64,000 nucleotides of DNA from Peribacillus frigoritolerans (GTDB lineage Bacteria > Bacillota > Bacilli > Bacillales > DSM-1321), in the NCBI RefSeq assembly GCF_001636405.1, contig NZ_KV440950.1, positions 2,255,712 through 2,319,711 of the forward strand, read 5' to 3'. Made by a program: the position numbers and the translations under genes. Within the stretch, counting starts at the first letter, position 1. Each line of letters opens with the position of its first letter. The notes under the pieces are model-generated. The model did not search any database, had not been told where the DNA came from, and saw only the letters and a list, made by a program, of their open reading frames with translations. Positions 33,973-45,070 of the stretch are shown piece by piece.

Positions 33973-35622
33973 ATGAAAGAAGTAAAATGCGATTGTGGTC
34001 ATGTAAATCCGTTTGGCACAAAGATATGCGGGAAATGCGGAATGGTGCTTGGTAACGAAAAAGAGAACCAGCTTATTGATATGAGATATGAAGGAAGTGC
34101 CAGGCGTTCACAAACATATAAAAAAACGATCATCGATAAAATATGGAATTTCTTTTCTTCCGTTAAGGTCGGGGTGACGCTCATTGTCATTGCTTTGATC
34201 GCTTCAGCTATCGGGACGATTTTACCCCAGGAAATGTACATCCCTTCAACCGCGACGCCTGCAGAGCATTATGAACTGGAATATGGCTGGTTCGGAAGGG
34301 TGTATTATGAACTCGGGTTTCATAACTTGTATAGTTCATGGTGGTATTTGATTATCATAGGAATGCTGGGCATATCACTATTGATTGCCAGTATCGACCG
34401 GTTCTTTCCGTTATATCGATCGTTAAAAAAGCAAGGGGTCACACGTCATGACGGTTTCATGAAACGTCAGCGGATTTATGGGGTGACAAAGCTTGAAGAA
34501 CAAGATATAAACCTTGAAGAAGTAAAGGATAGACTAAAAAGGCAGCGTTATCATATACGAGAGGAAAACGGTCATATACTTGCCGAAAAAGGTCGTTTTT
34601 CACGTTGGGGACCCTATGTCAATCATATTGGACTTATCATTTTCTTAATTGGAGCATTATTGCGTTCCGTCCCTGGGATGTATATCGACAAAGTACTTTG
34701 GCTGCGTGAAGGCGAGAGAAAAGAAATCCCGGGTACAAATGGTCAATACTATCTTCAGAATAATGAATTTACCTTAGAGGTGTATGACAAAGAGAGTGAA
34801 GAAGATAAGCAGTACAGTGCTGCAATTGATAAAACCGGTACGATCGCAAAAACATATCAATCCGATGTTACGCTCTATGAGCGCAAGGGAGAAACCTTAC
34901 CAGGGGAAAAAGTGGACCTTGATAAGCTTAAAGATTATAAAATCAAAGTCAATGAACCTCTGAAACATGATCATTATGCCCTCTACCAAGTAGACTATAA
35001 ATTGGATGAGCTCAGTACGATGGCTTTTAATTTGATAAATAAAAAAACCGAAGAGAAATATGGAAGCTTAAAGGTTGATTTGAACAACCCTCAAAAGAAA
35101 TACGAGTTGAAAGAAGGATATTCCGTTGACTTGATCAGTTACTTCCCTGATTTCGAGTTCGATGAAAAAGGCGAACCTAGAACGATATCGAAGATTCCGA
35201 ATAATCCAGCATTTATCTTTAAGATGCATACTCCGGATAAGCCAGAGGGTGAAGTCAGTTTCGTAGCGATTAAGGAGACTGTGGAGCCTTTAGGGGAAAA
35301 CACTTATAAAATGGCTTTTAATGGTGTGGAAACCCAAGATGTCACGGCTTTGACCGTCAGGAAGGATTTAACGCTTTGGATCTTATTCACGGGTGGAATC
35401 ATCTTCATGATCGGCGTTGTCCAAGGGTCTTATTGGAATCACCGGCGTATATGGATCAAGAGGAAAGATGATGAGATACTTTTGGCCGGCCATACAAACA
35501 AAAACTGGCACGGCATTAAAAGAGATATAAAACAAGCGATAGAATCAACATCACTTTCCGAACCAATGGATCAACTTGAAGAGGAGAAATCTTCTAGTAA
35601 GGGGGAAGTTTTAAATGGCTGA
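33973..35622 (+). CDS. resB: Cytochrome c biogenesis protein ResB
   Basis: A 549-residue ResB/Ccs1 protein. A zinc-ribbon-like start ([18 protein letters not shown]) precedes membrane segments at about 59-80, 122-143, 215-235 and 460-480. A large extracytoplasmic domain lies between the last two (about 240-455). With ResC it exports haem and attaches it to cytochromes c (System II). GGGGAGT precedes the ATG. The end overlaps resC by 8 bases. The long extracytoplasmic loop is typical of the family. Confidence 0.92.
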   Translation: MKEVKCDCGHVNPFGTKICGKCGMVLGNEKENQLIDMRYEGSARRSQTYKKTIIDKIWNFFSSVKVGVTLIVIALIASAIGTILPQEMYIPSTATPAEHYELEYGWFGRVYYELGFHNLYSSWWYLIIIGMLGISLLIASIDRFFPLYRSLKKQGVTRHDGFMKRQRIYGVTKLEEQDINLEEVKDRLKRQRYHIREENGHILAEKGRFSRWGPYVNHIGLIIFLIGALLRSVPGMYIDKVLWLREGERKEIPGTNGQYYLQNNEFTLEVYDKESEEDKQYSAAIDKTGTIAKTYQSDVTLYERKGETLPGEKVDLDKLKDYKIKVNEPLKHDHYALYQVDYKLDELSTMAFNLINKKTEEKYGSLKVDLNNPQKKYELKEGYSVDLISYFPDFEFDEKGEPRTISKIPNNPAFIFKMHTPDKPEGEVSFVAIKETVEPLGENTYKMAFNGVETQDVTALTVRKDLTLWILFTGGIIFMIGVVQGSYWNHRRIWIKRKDDEILLAGHTNKNWHGIKRDIKQAIESTSLSEPMDQLEEEKSSSKGEVLNG

Positions 35623-36793
35623 ATTAAGCAGTAACCTTTTATATGCAGCTTTCATTTTATATCTGATCGCTACCTTTTTATTCGGGGGATCGATCAAGGA
35701 TAAACGCGGTGCGGAGGAAAAGAAACAAAACAAATGGGCAAAACTGGGCATTTTCGTCACCATTATCGGGTTCGCGGCGCAAATTGGGTATTTCATCACT
35801 AGATGGATTGCTGCCGGCCATGCCCCAGTAAGTAACCTGTTTGAATTTACGACCTTTTTCGGAATGATGCTGGTCGGTGCTTTCATATTAATTTATTTTC
35901 TTTATAAAACACCTGCACTTGGGCTATTCGCTTTACCGATAGCATTATTGATAATCGCTTATGCAAGTATGTTCCCTACAGAAATTTCGCCACTCATCCC
36001 TGCTTTGCAGAGTGATTGGCTCCATATTCATGTAACGACTGCAGCGGCAGGACAGTCAATCCTTGCCATAAGTTTCGTTACTGCCATCATTTATTTAATC
36101 AAGTTCGTTGATCAGACACAATCAAGCAAAAGAACGTTCTGGCTTGAAGTCATCATGTTCACATTAGTCTGCACCATCGGTTTCGTCATCATCACTTCTT
36201 CTTTTGCTGCCATGGATTATAAGGCGAATTTTGATTGGGTCGATAAAAAAGGTGCCGAAGTCAAACAGGAATTCAACCTGCCGGCATTGGTAGGTCCCAA
36301 TGAAGGGAAACTCATCGAGACGTATCGATTTGAACCGCTGGTGGACATGCCTGCACTGATCAATGCCAAGAAACTGAATACTGTTCTTTGGTCATTCGGC
36401 ATGGGACTCGTCCTGTATGGTTTAATAAGGTTGATTGCTCGCAAAAGAGTGGCAGCTTTGATTAAACCGATCGTTAAAAATGTGAATTTGAATTTATTGG
36501 ACGAGATTAGTTATCGTTCGGTCCTTATCGGTTTTCCGATTTTTACACTCGGTGCCCTCATTTTTGCAATGATCTGGGCCCAAGTGGCCTGGACACGATT
36601 CTGGGGCTGGGATCCGAAAGAGGTCTGGGCATTGGTTACTTGGTTGTTTTATGCGGCTTTCTTGCATCTGCGGATGTCAAAGGGGTGGCAAGGGGAAAAA
36701 TCGGCTTGGCTTGCCGTCATCGGTTTTGCCATCATCATGTTTAACCTGATTTTCGTCAATCTTGTTATTGCTGGTTTGCATTCATATGCTTGA
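35615..36793 (+). CDS. resC: Cytochrome c biogenesis protein ResC
   Basis: A 392-residue haem-handling protein of the CcmC/CcsA family with about eight membrane segments and the tryptophan-rich WWD-type motif [18 protein letters not shown] (about 330-347). It acts with ResB in System II cytochrome c assembly. AAGGGGGAAG lies within the end of resB, so translation is probably coupled. The 293-base gap to resD holds a short TCCCATT/AATGGGA hairpin and no clear terminator. Confidence 0.93.
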   Translation: MAELSSNLLYAAFILYLIATFLFGGSIKDKRGAEEKKQNKWAKLGIFVTIIGFAAQIGYFITRWIAAGHAPVSNLFEFTTFFGMMLVGAFILIYFLYKTPALGLFALPIALLIIAYASMFPTEISPLIPALQSDWLHIHVTTAAAGQSILAISFVTAIIYLIKFVDQTQSSKRTFWLEVIMFTLVCTIGFVIITSSFAAMDYKANFDWVDKKGAEVKQEFNLPALVGPNEGKLIETYRFEPLVDMPALINAKKLNTVLWSFGMGLVLYGLIRLIARKRVAALIKPIVKNVNLNLLDEISYRSVLIGFPIFTLGALIFAMIWAQVAWTRFWGWDPKEVWALVTWLFYAAFLHLRMSKGWQGEKSAWLAVIGFAIIMFNLIFVNLVIAGLHSYA

Positions 36794-37086
36794 TTCTGTA
36801 TTGTAATGGTTAGATGAAGGGGGTCTTTTGATAGAAACGTCGAGAGTTGGCTTATCGATTTTTCTAGAGAATGATCCCTTTTTCTGTCAATCCCATTCAA
36901 TGGGAATATTTCGTGAAATAGCAATTATCCATTCTTGATGGGCGGTCGGAGTCTTTTTTGTGACAAAATGGTGAAAGGTTCATGGAAGCCTTGTGAAATC
37001 GGCTCTTTATCGTACGATGTAAGGAAAAAGTATTAGTCATGGAAGTATTCATTTTGTAGAATATATCATAGGAGGCTGATTACATA

Positions 37087-37803
37087 ATGTATAACGCTAT
37101 TAAAATTCTCGTGGTGGATGATGAGGAAAGAATCCGCCGGCTGCTGAAGATGTATTTGGAAAGGGAAGAATACATAATCGATGAAGCTGAAAATGGAGAT
37201 ATGGCTTTAACAAAAGCCCTGGAAAATGATTATGATTTAATTTTATTGGATATTATGATGCCTGGGAAAGATGGAATCGAAGTTTGCCGTGAATTAAGGG
37301 AAAAGAAAACGACTCCAATTATCATGCTGACGGCTAAAGGGGAAGAAGTGAACCGTGTTCAAGGATTCGAAGTGGGGACCGATGATTATATCGTAAAGCC
37401 GTTCAGTCCCCGTGAAGTCGTGTTAAGGGTTAAAGCTTTATTGCGTCGCTCTTCAAGCACAGGTTACATGCAGACGGAAACGACGGCAAAAGATGTGATC
37501 GTCTTCTCACATCTAACAATAGATAATGATGCCCACCGTGTACTTGCTGATAACAAAGAGGTTTCATTAACACCGAAAGAATATGAATTGTTATATTTCT
37601 TGGCGAAATCCCCAGATAAGGTTTTTGACCGGGAGCAATTGTTAAAAGAAGTATGGCACTATGAATTCTTTGGAGATCTTCGAACTGTAGACACGCATGT
37701 TAAACGCTTGCGTGAAAAATTAAACCGCATATCCGAAAACGCAGCCAAGATGATTGTGACCGTTTGGGGTGTAGGTTACAAGTTCGAAGTCATTAATGAC
37801 TGA
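37087..37803 (+). CDS. resD: Response regulator ResD
   Basis: A 238-residue OmpR/PhoB-family response regulator. The receiver domain holds acidic pocket residues in [10 protein letters not shown], phospho-acceptor Asp in [13 protein letters not shown], and the switch Lys in [11 protein letters not shown]. The C-terminal winged helix ([29 protein letters not shown]) is complete. With ResE it activates respiration and fermentation genes when oxygen is limiting. TAGGAGGCTG precedes the ATG. The stop overlaps the resE start. Confidence 0.93.
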   Translation: MYNAIKILVVDDEERIRRLLKMYLEREEYIIDEAENGDMALTKALENDYDLILLDIMMPGKDGIEVCRELREKKTTPIIMLTAKGEEVNRVQGFEVGTDDYIVKPFSPREVVLRVKALLRRSSSTGYMQTETTAKDVIVFSHLTIDNDAHRVLADNKEVSLTPKEYELLYFLAKSPDKVFDREQLLKEVWHYEFFGDLRTVDTHVKRLREKLNRISENAAKMIVTVWGVGYKFEVIND

Positions 37804-39593
37804 TGCTATGGGGCAGTGTTGTAGGGAAGCTATGGGCAACGATTTTATTGCTCGTGTCGTTTGTATTAATTGTTTTAACCGTTCTGCTAGTCGAATTCTT
37901 TGAGAATTTCCAAATTGAAAATATTGAAAATGATTTAACCAAAACGGCTGAACAAATCATTAAGGTGACCAATGAACATCAGGGATCCAGCAATGAGGTA
38001 TTACAAATAGCTTCGGAATTAATAGGCAATGAAACGAAAATGATCATTCTTAATGATGACAAAATGGTATTCTCATCCATCGGTGGAGATAATGAGTTTG
38101 AAATCACGCCGGAACTCATTAAAAATGACCCCGAATTGCTCAAGGTTTTTACGGAAAGAAAGACTGTAAAAAAGGAAATGGCGCTATCGGATGATGCGGG
38201 AAACGAGGGCTTATCCGCAATCGTGGTAGGCATTCCGCTTGAATTGAATGGGGAACAGGATGAAGTGTTCCTATTTCAATCGTTGGAGTCCATGGAAGAA
38301 ACCACAAAATCCACTACACAGTTCATTTTATTGGCAGCGGGCATCGCCATTATTTTGACAACGATTTTTGCTTTCTTTTTATCTACAAGAATCAATGCTC
38401 CATTGGTGAAGATGAGGGAAGCAGCCCTAGCGATTGCCCGGGGGAAATTTGATACAAAGGTTCCAATACTGACTCAAGATGAAATCGGTGAGCTGGCCAT
38501 AGCGTTTAATCAGATGAGAAAGCAGCTGAAATTCAATATGAATGCACTTAGTCAGGAAAAGGAACATCTCTCCAGCATTCTTAGCAGTATGGCAGATGGG
38601 GTCATCACCTTCAATAAAGACGGCACAATTCTTGAAACGAATCCGCCAGCGGAAAGGTTTCTCCAATCCTGGTATTTTGAAAAGGGCTATAACCGGGAAG
38701 ATAATGTGAATGTCCCTTTGGTTTTGATGAATCTTTTTGATGAATCTGAGTCCTTCGATAAGGAACAAGTCGGTGAAATTACCTTGCAGGGCCGTAATTG
38801 GGGATTGATTGTCAGTCCGCTATATACAAATGGCGACAATATTCGGGGAGCGGTGGCCATCATAAGGGATATGAGTGATGAAAGACGTATGGACAAACTC
38901 AGGACTGATTTCATAGCGAATGTCTCCCATGAGTTAAGGACCCCGATTTCAATGTTGCAAGGATATAGTGAAGCGATTGTAGATGACATTGCGGGCAGTG
39001 AAGAGGAAAAGGTGGAAATGGCCCGCATCATCTATGATGAATCTTTGAGAATGGGACGTTTGGTCAATGATCTACTCGATCTAGCTAAATTGGAATCGGG
39101 TAAAATGAATCTTAGCTATGAATGTGTACCCGTTTCTCCATATTTAAAGAGGATTACAAGTAAGTTTTCTGGGCTGGCTAAAGAAAAAGGGATTACTATA
39201 TCAGCCAGCCTGCAAGACAATCAGATTCAATGGCATTTCGATCCGGACCGTATTGAACAGGTTTTGACCAATTTAATTGATAATGCGATTCGTCATACTC
39301 CCCCAGGCGGTAACATTGATGTCATTCAGAGGACAAGTGATCGAAGGGGACTGATCATTGATGTGAAGGACTCTGGATCTGGAATTCCCGAAGAAGATCT
39401 GCCTTTTGTATTCGAGAGGTTTTATAAAGCGGATAAAGCAAGGACCCGCGGCCGTTCGGGTACCGGATTGGGTTTGGCAATCGTAAAAAATATAATCAAT
39501 GCCCATGATGGCTACATTTCGGTAAACAGTTTACCTAATAAAGGGACGACATTCAGTATCATTTTGCCTCGAATTATGGAAAACGCTGAATGA
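37803..39593 (+). CDS. resE: Sensor histidine kinase ResE
   Basis: A 596-residue sensor kinase: a first membrane helix (about 9-30), an extracytoplasmic sensor region (30-165), a second helix (about 167-190), HAMP (about 195-240), PAS (about 255-365), a phospho-acceptor His in [16 protein letters not shown] (about 375-390) and ATPase boxes [31 protein letters not shown] and [11 protein letters not shown]. It phosphorylates ResD. The ATG overlaps the resD stop (TGATG) and lacks a strong binding site. Confidence 0.93.
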   Translation: MLWGSVVGKLWATILLLVSFVLIVLTVLLVEFFENFQIENIENDLTKTAEQIIKVTNEHQGSSNEVLQIASELIGNETKMIILNDDKMVFSSIGGDNEFEITPELIKNDPELLKVFTERKTVKKEMALSDDAGNEGLSAIVVGIPLELNGEQDEVFLFQSLESMEETTKSTTQFILLAAGIAIILTTIFAFFLSTRINAPLVKMREAALAIARGKFDTKVPILTQDEIGELAIAFNQMRKQLKFNMNALSQEKEHLSSILSSMADGVITFNKDGTILETNPPAERFLQSWYFEKGYNREDNVNVPLVLMNLFDESESFDKEQVGEITLQGRNWGLIVSPLYTNGDNIRGAVAIIRDMSDERRMDKLRTDFIANVSHELRTPISMLQGYSEAIVDDIAGSEEEKVEMARIIYDESLRMGRLVNDLLDLAKLESGKMNLSYECVPVSPYLKRITSKFSGLAKEKGITISASLQDNQIQWHFDPDRIEQVLTNLIDNAIRHTPPGGNIDVIQRTSDRRGLIIDVKDSGSGIPEEDLPFVFERFYKADKARTRGRSGTGLGLAIVKNIINAHDGYISVNSLPNKGTTFSIILPRIMENAE

Positions 39594-39638
39594 ATGACAG
39601 GTAGATCGCCAGATAATCTTGTTTCATAAAGAACTGCG

Positions 39639-39684
39639 AAGACAAAGGCAATTGGATTTCTTTCCAACTTGTCTTTGTTTTTTT
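39639..39684 (+). terminator. Terminator of the res operon
   Basis: An interrupted stem (AATTGGA/TCCAA inner, AGACAA/TTGTCT outer) followed by T7. Confidence 0.7.
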
Positions 39685-39755
39685 AGGAAACAAAATAAGA
39701 AGTACCTGATATGTGGAAATTAACGGAATTTTATAATAAGATTAAAGCCGAAGTA

Positions 39756-39781
39756 TGTAACTTTTGTTTAGGATTGACGAC
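39756..39781 (+). promoter_or_regulatory. Autoregulatory SigX promoter
   Basis: TGTAAC (39756-39761), a 16-base spacer and CGAC (39778-39781) match the ECF SigX consensus (TGTAAC-N16/17-CGWC) exactly. Confidence 0.8.
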
Positions 39782-39809
39782 TATATTTATGAACGGATGT
39801 GGGGAAATG

Positions 39810-40370
39810 ATGGATTCCGTTTTCCACGATCTTTATGAAAAATATCATCAGGAAATATATCAATTCATTTTCTATATGACTAAAAATCGAGAAACCGCCG
39901 AAGATCTTGTTCAGGAGGTCTATATCCGGGTGATGAAGGCCTATGAACGCTTCGAAGGAAAAAGCAGTGAAAAAACGTGGATGTATTCGATTGCCAGAAA
40001 TGTGACGATTGATCACTTTCGGAAACAAAAAGGTTGGAAAGACAAAATCTTTCCTAATTTTGATTGGGATAGGCAATTGCTAAAAGATGAAGAGCCCATT
40101 CCCGAGGAAGTGGCTATCAAGAACGATGAAATCCAAGATATTTACCTATGTTTAAACCGGTGTACCACGAATCAAAGATCCGTGATCATTTTACGATATA
40201 TTCAGGGGTTGTCCATTACGGAAACTTCTGAAGTATTGAATTGGAGTGAAAGTAAGGTAAAAACGACCCAGCACCGAGCTTTGAAGGCCATTAAAAAGTT
40301 GATGGAAGATTTATCAGGAAAGGAGGGCCACCGCATTGAGGAGATCCCGTTGGAAAGAAAGCGAAATTGA
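39810..40370 (+). CDS. sigX: ECF sigma factor SigX
   Basis: A 186-residue ECF sigma factor. Region 2 (AEDLVQEVYIRVMKAYERFEGKSS is the core, with KTWMYSIARNVTIDHFRK) and region 4 (GLSITETSEVLNWSESKVKTTQHRALKAI) closely match B. subtilis SigX, which governs cell-surface charge and antimicrobial-peptide resistance. ATG 39810 lies 6 bases after GGGG; the longer in-frame reading to 39711 would include the SigX promoter and is rejected. It overlaps rsiX by 35 bases. Confidence 0.88.
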   Translation: MDSVFHDLYEKYHQEIYQFIFYMTKNRETAEDLVQEVYIRVMKAYERFEGKSSEKTWMYSIARNVTIDHFRKQKGWKDKIFPNFDWDRQLLKDEEPIPEEVAIKNDEIQDIYLCLNRCTTNQRSVIILRYIQGLSITETSEVLNWSESKVKTTQHRALKAIKKLMEDLSGKEGHRIEEIPLERKRN

Positions 40371-41565
40371 AGACATGCTGCGCGAGCTTCCCACATTAAA
40401 AGATGACCGGACCAAGGCAGAGGTGTATGCGAGAATACATAATAAAAAGAAAAAGAAGAAGAAACACTGGATACCTCTATTCGCGGGTGTTGCCTCCTTA
40501 TTCTTAATGGTTGTTTTGGCATCATCGTTCATTATTGAAAAAAAAGGAACGACAAGTCGAGAAGACAGCGGCAGCAGTGGGAAATTATCTCTATCTGAAA
40601 GTAAGGAAATGGCAGATCTTGAACGGAAGGATTCAAGTAACCAAGAAAAGCCCTCTGAAGATAAACAGGAAGCTCAAGAGTTTTCGAGTAACCAAGCGAA
40701 AATCGAATCCAAAGACAAGTTTTCAGAAATGGAACCGCGAAAAGGGGAAAAGGAAAAGACATTTGAACAAGCGATCTACCAGGATGACCTTAAAAATGCC
40801 TCGATCATTACGATGGGTGTCCCGGATGATCAAATGAATTTCATCGTTCCCATTTCAATTAAACTTAAACATCATGATGAAAGTGATACACTGAATCAGT
40901 TAGTTAATCAAATGTCCGATATTGATGAAGCGCAATATGGGCTATCTGACTATTTTCCGCTTGATATAAAGATTAGCCAAGGAAACGATATAAACACTGC
41001 ACATATCGATTTTCCAGAAAAAAGCCAACTGTTGGCTGAAGATACACTTTTTCTCCATTCGATGGAAGAAACGCTTTCCTATAACAATATAGAGAAAATG
41101 ACATTTTCCACAGAAGGTAAGCAAGGTGCCAGGTTTGCGCATGCGGGATATTTAAAGGAGGTGGATATACCTCATCAAAAAAAACGCACATACCTTCTTT
41201 ATCAAAGGGATGAGTCCTCTCCAAGTTTCCTTGTTCCAAGCAATATGGGTTATCGGGACTTTGAGGAGGCGCTTCAAGCCGGAAAAGGGGAGGCGGACAT
41301 CGAGGGAATTTCACCTGCAATCCCACATGGCCTGAAATGGGAAAGGATAAGCTCTAATGGAGATCTTGTGACCATTCACCTATCAGATCAAGCCGTTATT
41401 GAAAATAGTCAGGAAACACTTCAAGCTTTAGAAGCCATACTCTTCATAGCTAAGGATTTTGGTTTTGAAAAAGTGAAGTTTGAAAATGCTCCTATTGAAG
41501 AGGTGGGAAAGCTGAATTTAACGGAAGACATAATGGTGCCCGAAGCACCGAACCAAGTGAATTGA
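40336..41565 (+). CDS. rsiX: Anti-sigma-X factor RsiX
   Basis: A 409-residue membrane-bound anti-sigma factor. The cytosolic N-terminus (1-43, KESEIEDMLRELP, then a run of Lys) is followed by one membrane helix (about 44-66), a Ser/Lys/Glu-rich linker (70-145) and an extracytoplasmic domain with GerMN-like stretches (IITMGVPDD... VPISIKL). TTG 40336 is 10 bases after AAAGGAGG. It would hold SigX at the membrane. It ends at a terminator shared with serA. Confidence 0.85.
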   Translation: MRRSRWKESEIEDMLRELPTLKDDRTKAEVYARIHNKKKKKKKHWIPLFAGVASLFLMVVLASSFIIEKKGTTSREDSGSSGKLSLSESKEMADLERKDSSNQEKPSEDKQEAQEFSSNQAKIESKDKFSEMEPRKGEKEKTFEQAIYQDDLKNASIITMGVPDDQMNFIVPISIKLKHHDESDTLNQLVNQMSDIDEAQYGLSDYFPLDIKISQGNDINTAHIDFPEKSQLLAEDTLFLHSMEETLSYNNIEKMTFSTEGKQGARFAHAGYLKEVDIPHQKKRTYLLYQRDESSPSFLVPSNMGYRDFEEALQAGKGEADIEGISPAIPHGLKWERISSNGDLVTIHLSDQAVIENSQETLQALEAILFIAKDFGFEKVKFENAPIEEVGKLNLTEDIMVPEAPNQVN

Positions 41566-41577
41566 ATGCATTAACAG

Positions 41578-41609
41578 AAAAAAAGTGCCCGCGCTGCGGG
41601 CACTTTTTT
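41578..41609. terminator. Bidirectional terminator rsiX/serA
   Basis: GTGCCCGC/GCGGGCAC (41585-41603), flanked by A7 on the left and T6 on the right. Confidence 0.95.
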
Positions 41610-41613
41610 CTTC

Positions 41614-43188
41614 TTATAATGAAATACGGGCCAAGAACGTAATTTCTTCTGTTTCCATTAAAAACTGTTTCATGTTGTCTTCTAATGGTAAATCGAAGCT
41701 CAAAACCATGATGGCTTCACCGCCAGCTTCTTTTCGGCCAACCTGCATGGTGGCGATATTCACTCCGTGATCACCCAGGACCTTACCTACGTTACCGATT
41801 ACACCGGGTTTATCGGTATGCTGGATATAAAGTAAATTCGATTCTGGGTGAAAGTCGATTTTGAAACCATTCAAACTTACAATTCGAGAACCGTAATTTT
41901 CGATATAGGTCCCACTTATTGTTAATTCTCGGTTGTCACCTTTTACTTTAAGGCTGATCAAATTCGAGTACCCTAAAGAGTCCGTAGAGATTTTTTCACC
42001 AATGGTTATGCCACGCTCTTTTGCGATCAACAAGGCATTCACTTCATTGACTGATGCATCGACTCTTGATCTTAAAAAGCCGGAGATTAAACTTTTTGTA
42101 AGAATCGCGGTGTCGAAATCCAAAGATTCTCCTGCATATGTAACGGAGATTTCCTGAATTCCTTCATTCATGCACTGGGAAGCAATCGATCCCATTTGCT
42201 GAACAAGTTGATGGAATGGCTGTACCTTTTCAAACACTTCTTTAGATATGGCTGGAAGGTTGATTGAACTTGAGACTGGATTTCCTTCGAAATAGGTCAA
42301 AACTTCTTGGGCAACCTGTACGGCGACATTCAATTGGGCTTCTTTCGTGGAAGCGCCTAGATGCGGTGTAGCAATGACGCTGTCCAGTTCCAGCAGTTTA
42401 TGGCCAAGTGGAGGTTCTTCGACGAAAACGTCCAGTGCCGCCCCTGCAACATGCCCTTGAACTAACATTTCATATAAATCATCTTCGTCTAGAATTCCAC
42501 CACGGGCGCAGTTCAGTACATAAACCCCTTTTTTACAGGTAAGCAGTTTTTCTTTATTAATTAATCCTCTAGTTTCATTCGTTAGTGGTGTATGAACAGT
42601 AATGATGTCTGCTTTAGGAAGCAATTCATCCAATGGCAGGGCCGTTACGGACATTTTCTTTGCACGATCTACAGTCAGGAACGGGTCATAGACAATGACA
42701 TCCATGCCAAACACTTTAGCACGTTTGGCAATTTCCCCTCCGATGCGTCCAAAGCCAACTATGCCTAATGTTTTTCCACGAAGTTCAGTTCCCGTATATG
42801 AAGAACGTTTCCAATCCCCATTTTTCAATGAAGCATAAGCTTGCGGGATGTGGCGCATTAATGAAGCCATCATCGCGAATGTATGTTCAGCTGTTGAAAT
42901 GGTGTTACCGTCAGGTGCATTAACCACGACAATCCCGCGTTTTGTCGCTGCGGGGATGTCTATGTTATCAACACCGACACCAGCGCGTGCTATAATTTTC
43001 AACTGCGGCATACGGTTCATTAAATCTTCCGAAACCTTCGTTGCACTTCTCACAAGAATTGCATCGATCTGATCAAGTTCGTTTGCAGCTTCCTCTACGG
43101 TCTTCTGAATGAGCTGAATATTGGATGCCTCTGAAAGCGGTCCGAGTCCTTCTGGTTTAATGGCGTCTGCTACTAAAATCCGATACAC
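41614..43188 (-). CDS. serA: D-3-phosphoglycerate dehydrogenase SerA
   Basis: A 524-residue enzyme for the first step of serine synthesis, oxidising 3-phosphoglycerate with NAD. The substrate-binding halves flank a Rossmann domain (GIVGFGRIGGEIAKRA); catalytic ARAGVGVDN, LNCARGGILDE and PHLGASTKEAQ are present, followed by an allosteric substrate-binding domain and a C-terminal ACT domain (HTDKPGVIGNVGKVLGDHGV). GTG 43188 is 8 bases after AGGAAGGTG on the minus strand. No T-box leader is visible upstream. Confidence 0.95.
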   Translation of the reverse strand: MYRILVADAIKPEGLGPLSEASNIQLIQKTVEEAANELDQIDAILVRSATKVSEDLMNRMPQLKIIARAGVGVDNIDIPAATKRGIVVVNAPDGNTISTAEHTFAMMASLMRHIPQAYASLKNGDWKRSSYTGTELRGKTLGIVGFGRIGGEIAKRAKVFGMDVIVYDPFLTVDRAKKMSVTALPLDELLPKADIITVHTPLTNETRGLINKEKLLTCKKGVYVLNCARGGILDEDDLYEMLVQGHVAGAALDVFVEEPPLGHKLLELDSVIATPHLGASTKEAQLNVAVQVAQEVLTYFEGNPVSSSINLPAISKEVFEKVQPFHQLVQQMGSIASQCMNEGIQEISVTYAGESLDFDTAILTKSLISGFLRSRVDASVNEVNALLIAKERGITIGEKISTDSLGYSNLISLKVKGDNRELTISGTYIENYGSRIVSLNGFKIDFHPESNLLYIQHTDKPGVIGNVGKVLGDHGVNIATMQVGRKEAGGEAIMVLSFDLPLEDNMKQFLMETEEITFLARISL

Positions 43189-43513
43189 GTCTAAACACCT
43201 TCCTAAGGGAAAAATTATCTTAAATTTCAGTTAATTTTACAATTGAAATGCTGATAATGTCAATTTGGCATATCTGAATGAAAGCGCTTAAACAAATGTT
43301 TTTCTTCTGATCATCCGTTTAATGTGGCGATATAAATGGCTTTGTCTCCTTTTGCGAAAAATTTTCGAATTGTCATATTGTAAATCCGCCATTTGTTTTA
43401 AGCCGTTCACTGCGACAATCGATATTCATCCTACATGCATTAAATGAGAAAAAATGCTATCAAAAAAAAGGCATTTCAGATATAATGGGAAGTATAAAAA
43501 ATTTTATAGGTCT

Positions 43514-43647
43514 ATCTTCGGGGCGGGGCGCAATTCCCCACCGGCGGTGATGAAGGAATTTCTACTTCTAAGCCCGCGAGCCTTACAAGGCAGGATTTGG
43601 TGTGATTCCAAAGCCGACAGTATAGTCTGGATGGGAGAAGATGGAGG
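43514..43647 (+). ncRNA. FMN riboswitch (RFN element)
   Basis: The conserved RFN blocks appear in order: CTTCGGGGCGGGGC, CCACCGGCGGTGATG, AGCCCGCGAGCC, GATTTGGTGTGATTCC, AAGCCGACAGT and GTCTGGATGGGAGAAGATGG. It precedes ribU by about 160 bases and a terminator hairpin, so FMN binding should end transcription early. A TATAAT at 43481-43486 is the likely -10. Confidence 0.95.
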
Positions 43648-43696
43648 TTCCTTAGTGCGTTTCAACAGTTATTTGCTGAACGTTTGTTTGATGTAA

Positions 43697-43740
43697 CCTT
43701 TAATTTATCCCTTTAATTCCATTGGAATTAAAGGTTTTTT
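43697..43740 (+). terminator. Riboswitch-controlled terminator of ribU
   Basis: CCTTTAATTCC/GGAATTAAAGG (43710-43734) runs into T6. A second CCTTTAATT at 43697-43705 could pair with the same right arm as an anti-terminator competitor. Confidence 0.85.
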
Positions 43741-43810
43741 ATTGAACATCAACATATTTTGGAATCCTAACCTCTTTTTCAGGTAGATCGGAAAAGAAGG
43801 AGAGAGAACT

Positions 43811-44392
43811 ATGAAAAAGAACAAAGTGAAAAAAATGGTCTCACTTGCCATGATGGGAAGCATTTCGTATTTATTGATGCTTTTAAATTTCCCGTTTCCG
43901 GGATTCCCGCCTTTTCTCAATGTTGATTTTAGCGACATACCAGCACTGATGGCGGCATTGATTTTCGGTCCGATGGCTGGAATTCTAGTCGAGTTCATTA
44001 AAAACCTATTGGATTTAGTCATGACAGGGACCTTGACTGCTGTGCCTGTAGGGCATATCGCTAACTTTATAGCCGGAATACTTTTTGTCTTGCCAACTTA
44101 TTATGTATTTCAGAAAATCAATTCAAAAAAAGGAATGACGTTCGCCTTACTTGCGGGAACAGTTTCCATGGCAGTATTCATGAGCGTATTGAACTATTTT
44201 GTCTTTTTACCGGCTTATACCTTCTTTATGGGATGGGATGCCATGTCGGCGCCCGAGTCTAGAAAGTTCGTTACGACGGCAATCCTGCCTTTCAACGTTA
44301 TTAAAGGCGTGCTCATCACATCTGTATTCATGTTGCTGTTCATTAAATTACAGACCTGGATCAATAAGCAAACATTATATAAAAATGCTTAA
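43811..44392 (+). CDS. ribU: Riboflavin ECF transporter S component RibU
   Basis: A 193-residue membrane protein with six hydrophobic segments, the substrate-binding subunit of an energy-coupling-factor riboflavin importer (FmnP/YpaA in B. subtilis). The family stretches LNFPFPGFPPFLNVDFSDIP and GPMAGILVEFIKNLLDL are near-diagnostic. Energising EcfA/A'/T subunits are encoded elsewhere. GAAGGAGAGAG precedes the ATG. FMN represses it through the riboswitch. Confidence 0.93.
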   Translation: MKKNKVKKMVSLAMMGSISYLLMLLNFPFPGFPPFLNVDFSDIPALMAALIFGPMAGILVEFIKNLLDLVMTGTLTAVPVGHIANFIAGILFVLPTYYVFQKINSKKGMTFALLAGTVSMAVFMSVLNYFVFLPAYTFFMGWDAMSAPESRKFVTTAILPFNVIKGVLITSVFMLLFIKLQTWINKQTLYKNA

Positions 44393-44410
44393 TGGCATTG
44401 ACGATAGATA

Positions 44411-44450
44411 TGAAAAAACAACCGGATATCCATATCCGGTTGTTTTTTCA
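44411..44450 (+). terminator. Terminator of ribU
   Basis: AACAACCGGATAT/ATATCCGGTTGTT stem, flanked by A6 and T6. It may also end fer on the other strand. Confidence 0.9.
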
Positions 44451-44531
44451 TGCCTGTTTTTTGGTAGGGAAGATGTAATGCGACATTGGCCAAAAGAAAA
44501 AGCCATTCTCGATTGAAAATGGCTTGTACCT

Positions 44532-44822
<291 letters not shown>

Positions 44823-44848
44823 TTATTTCAGATTATTATCTCTTTCTT

Positions 44849-44877
44849 ATTGTAAGACCGAATGCCAAACTTTTCAA
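44849..44877 (-). promoter_or_regulatory. Promoter of fer
   Basis: On the minus strand: TTGAAA (complement of 44872-44877), a 17-base spacer and TACAAT (complement of 44849-44854). Confidence 0.65.
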
Positions 44878-44889
44878 TAGAAATTGTAT

Positions 44890-44904
44890 TGATAATAACT
44901 ATCA
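44890..44904. promoter_or_regulatory. Fur box upstream of fer
   Basis: TGATAATAACTATCA matches the Bacillus 7-1-7 Fur box TGATAATNATTATCA with one mismatch. It lies 13 bases upstream of the fer -35 element and about 165 bases before ypbB on the other strand. Which gene it controls, if either, is not clear. Confidence 0.6.
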
Positions 44905-45070
44905 TGTAGCTGAATGTCAACGAAAAACATCGAAATAATTGACTTGGACCTTTCCATGTTTCGTCATTTAGTCACATAATTTCCGTTGTATTCATCAATA
45001 ATAACGGCGGTTTTTGCAGATTTTTGTTACAATGGGTTTATTGGTTAAATGAAACAAGGATGTGAGTCCC

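Noticed and set aside
41585-41770. Plus-strand frames antisense to serA
   Set aside because: They are shadows of the strongly conserved serA coding strand and begin inside the shared terminator.
43189-43440. T-box or serine-responsive leader for serA
   Set aside because: No T-box sequence (AGGGTGG-ACC) or specifier structure is visible on the minus strand.
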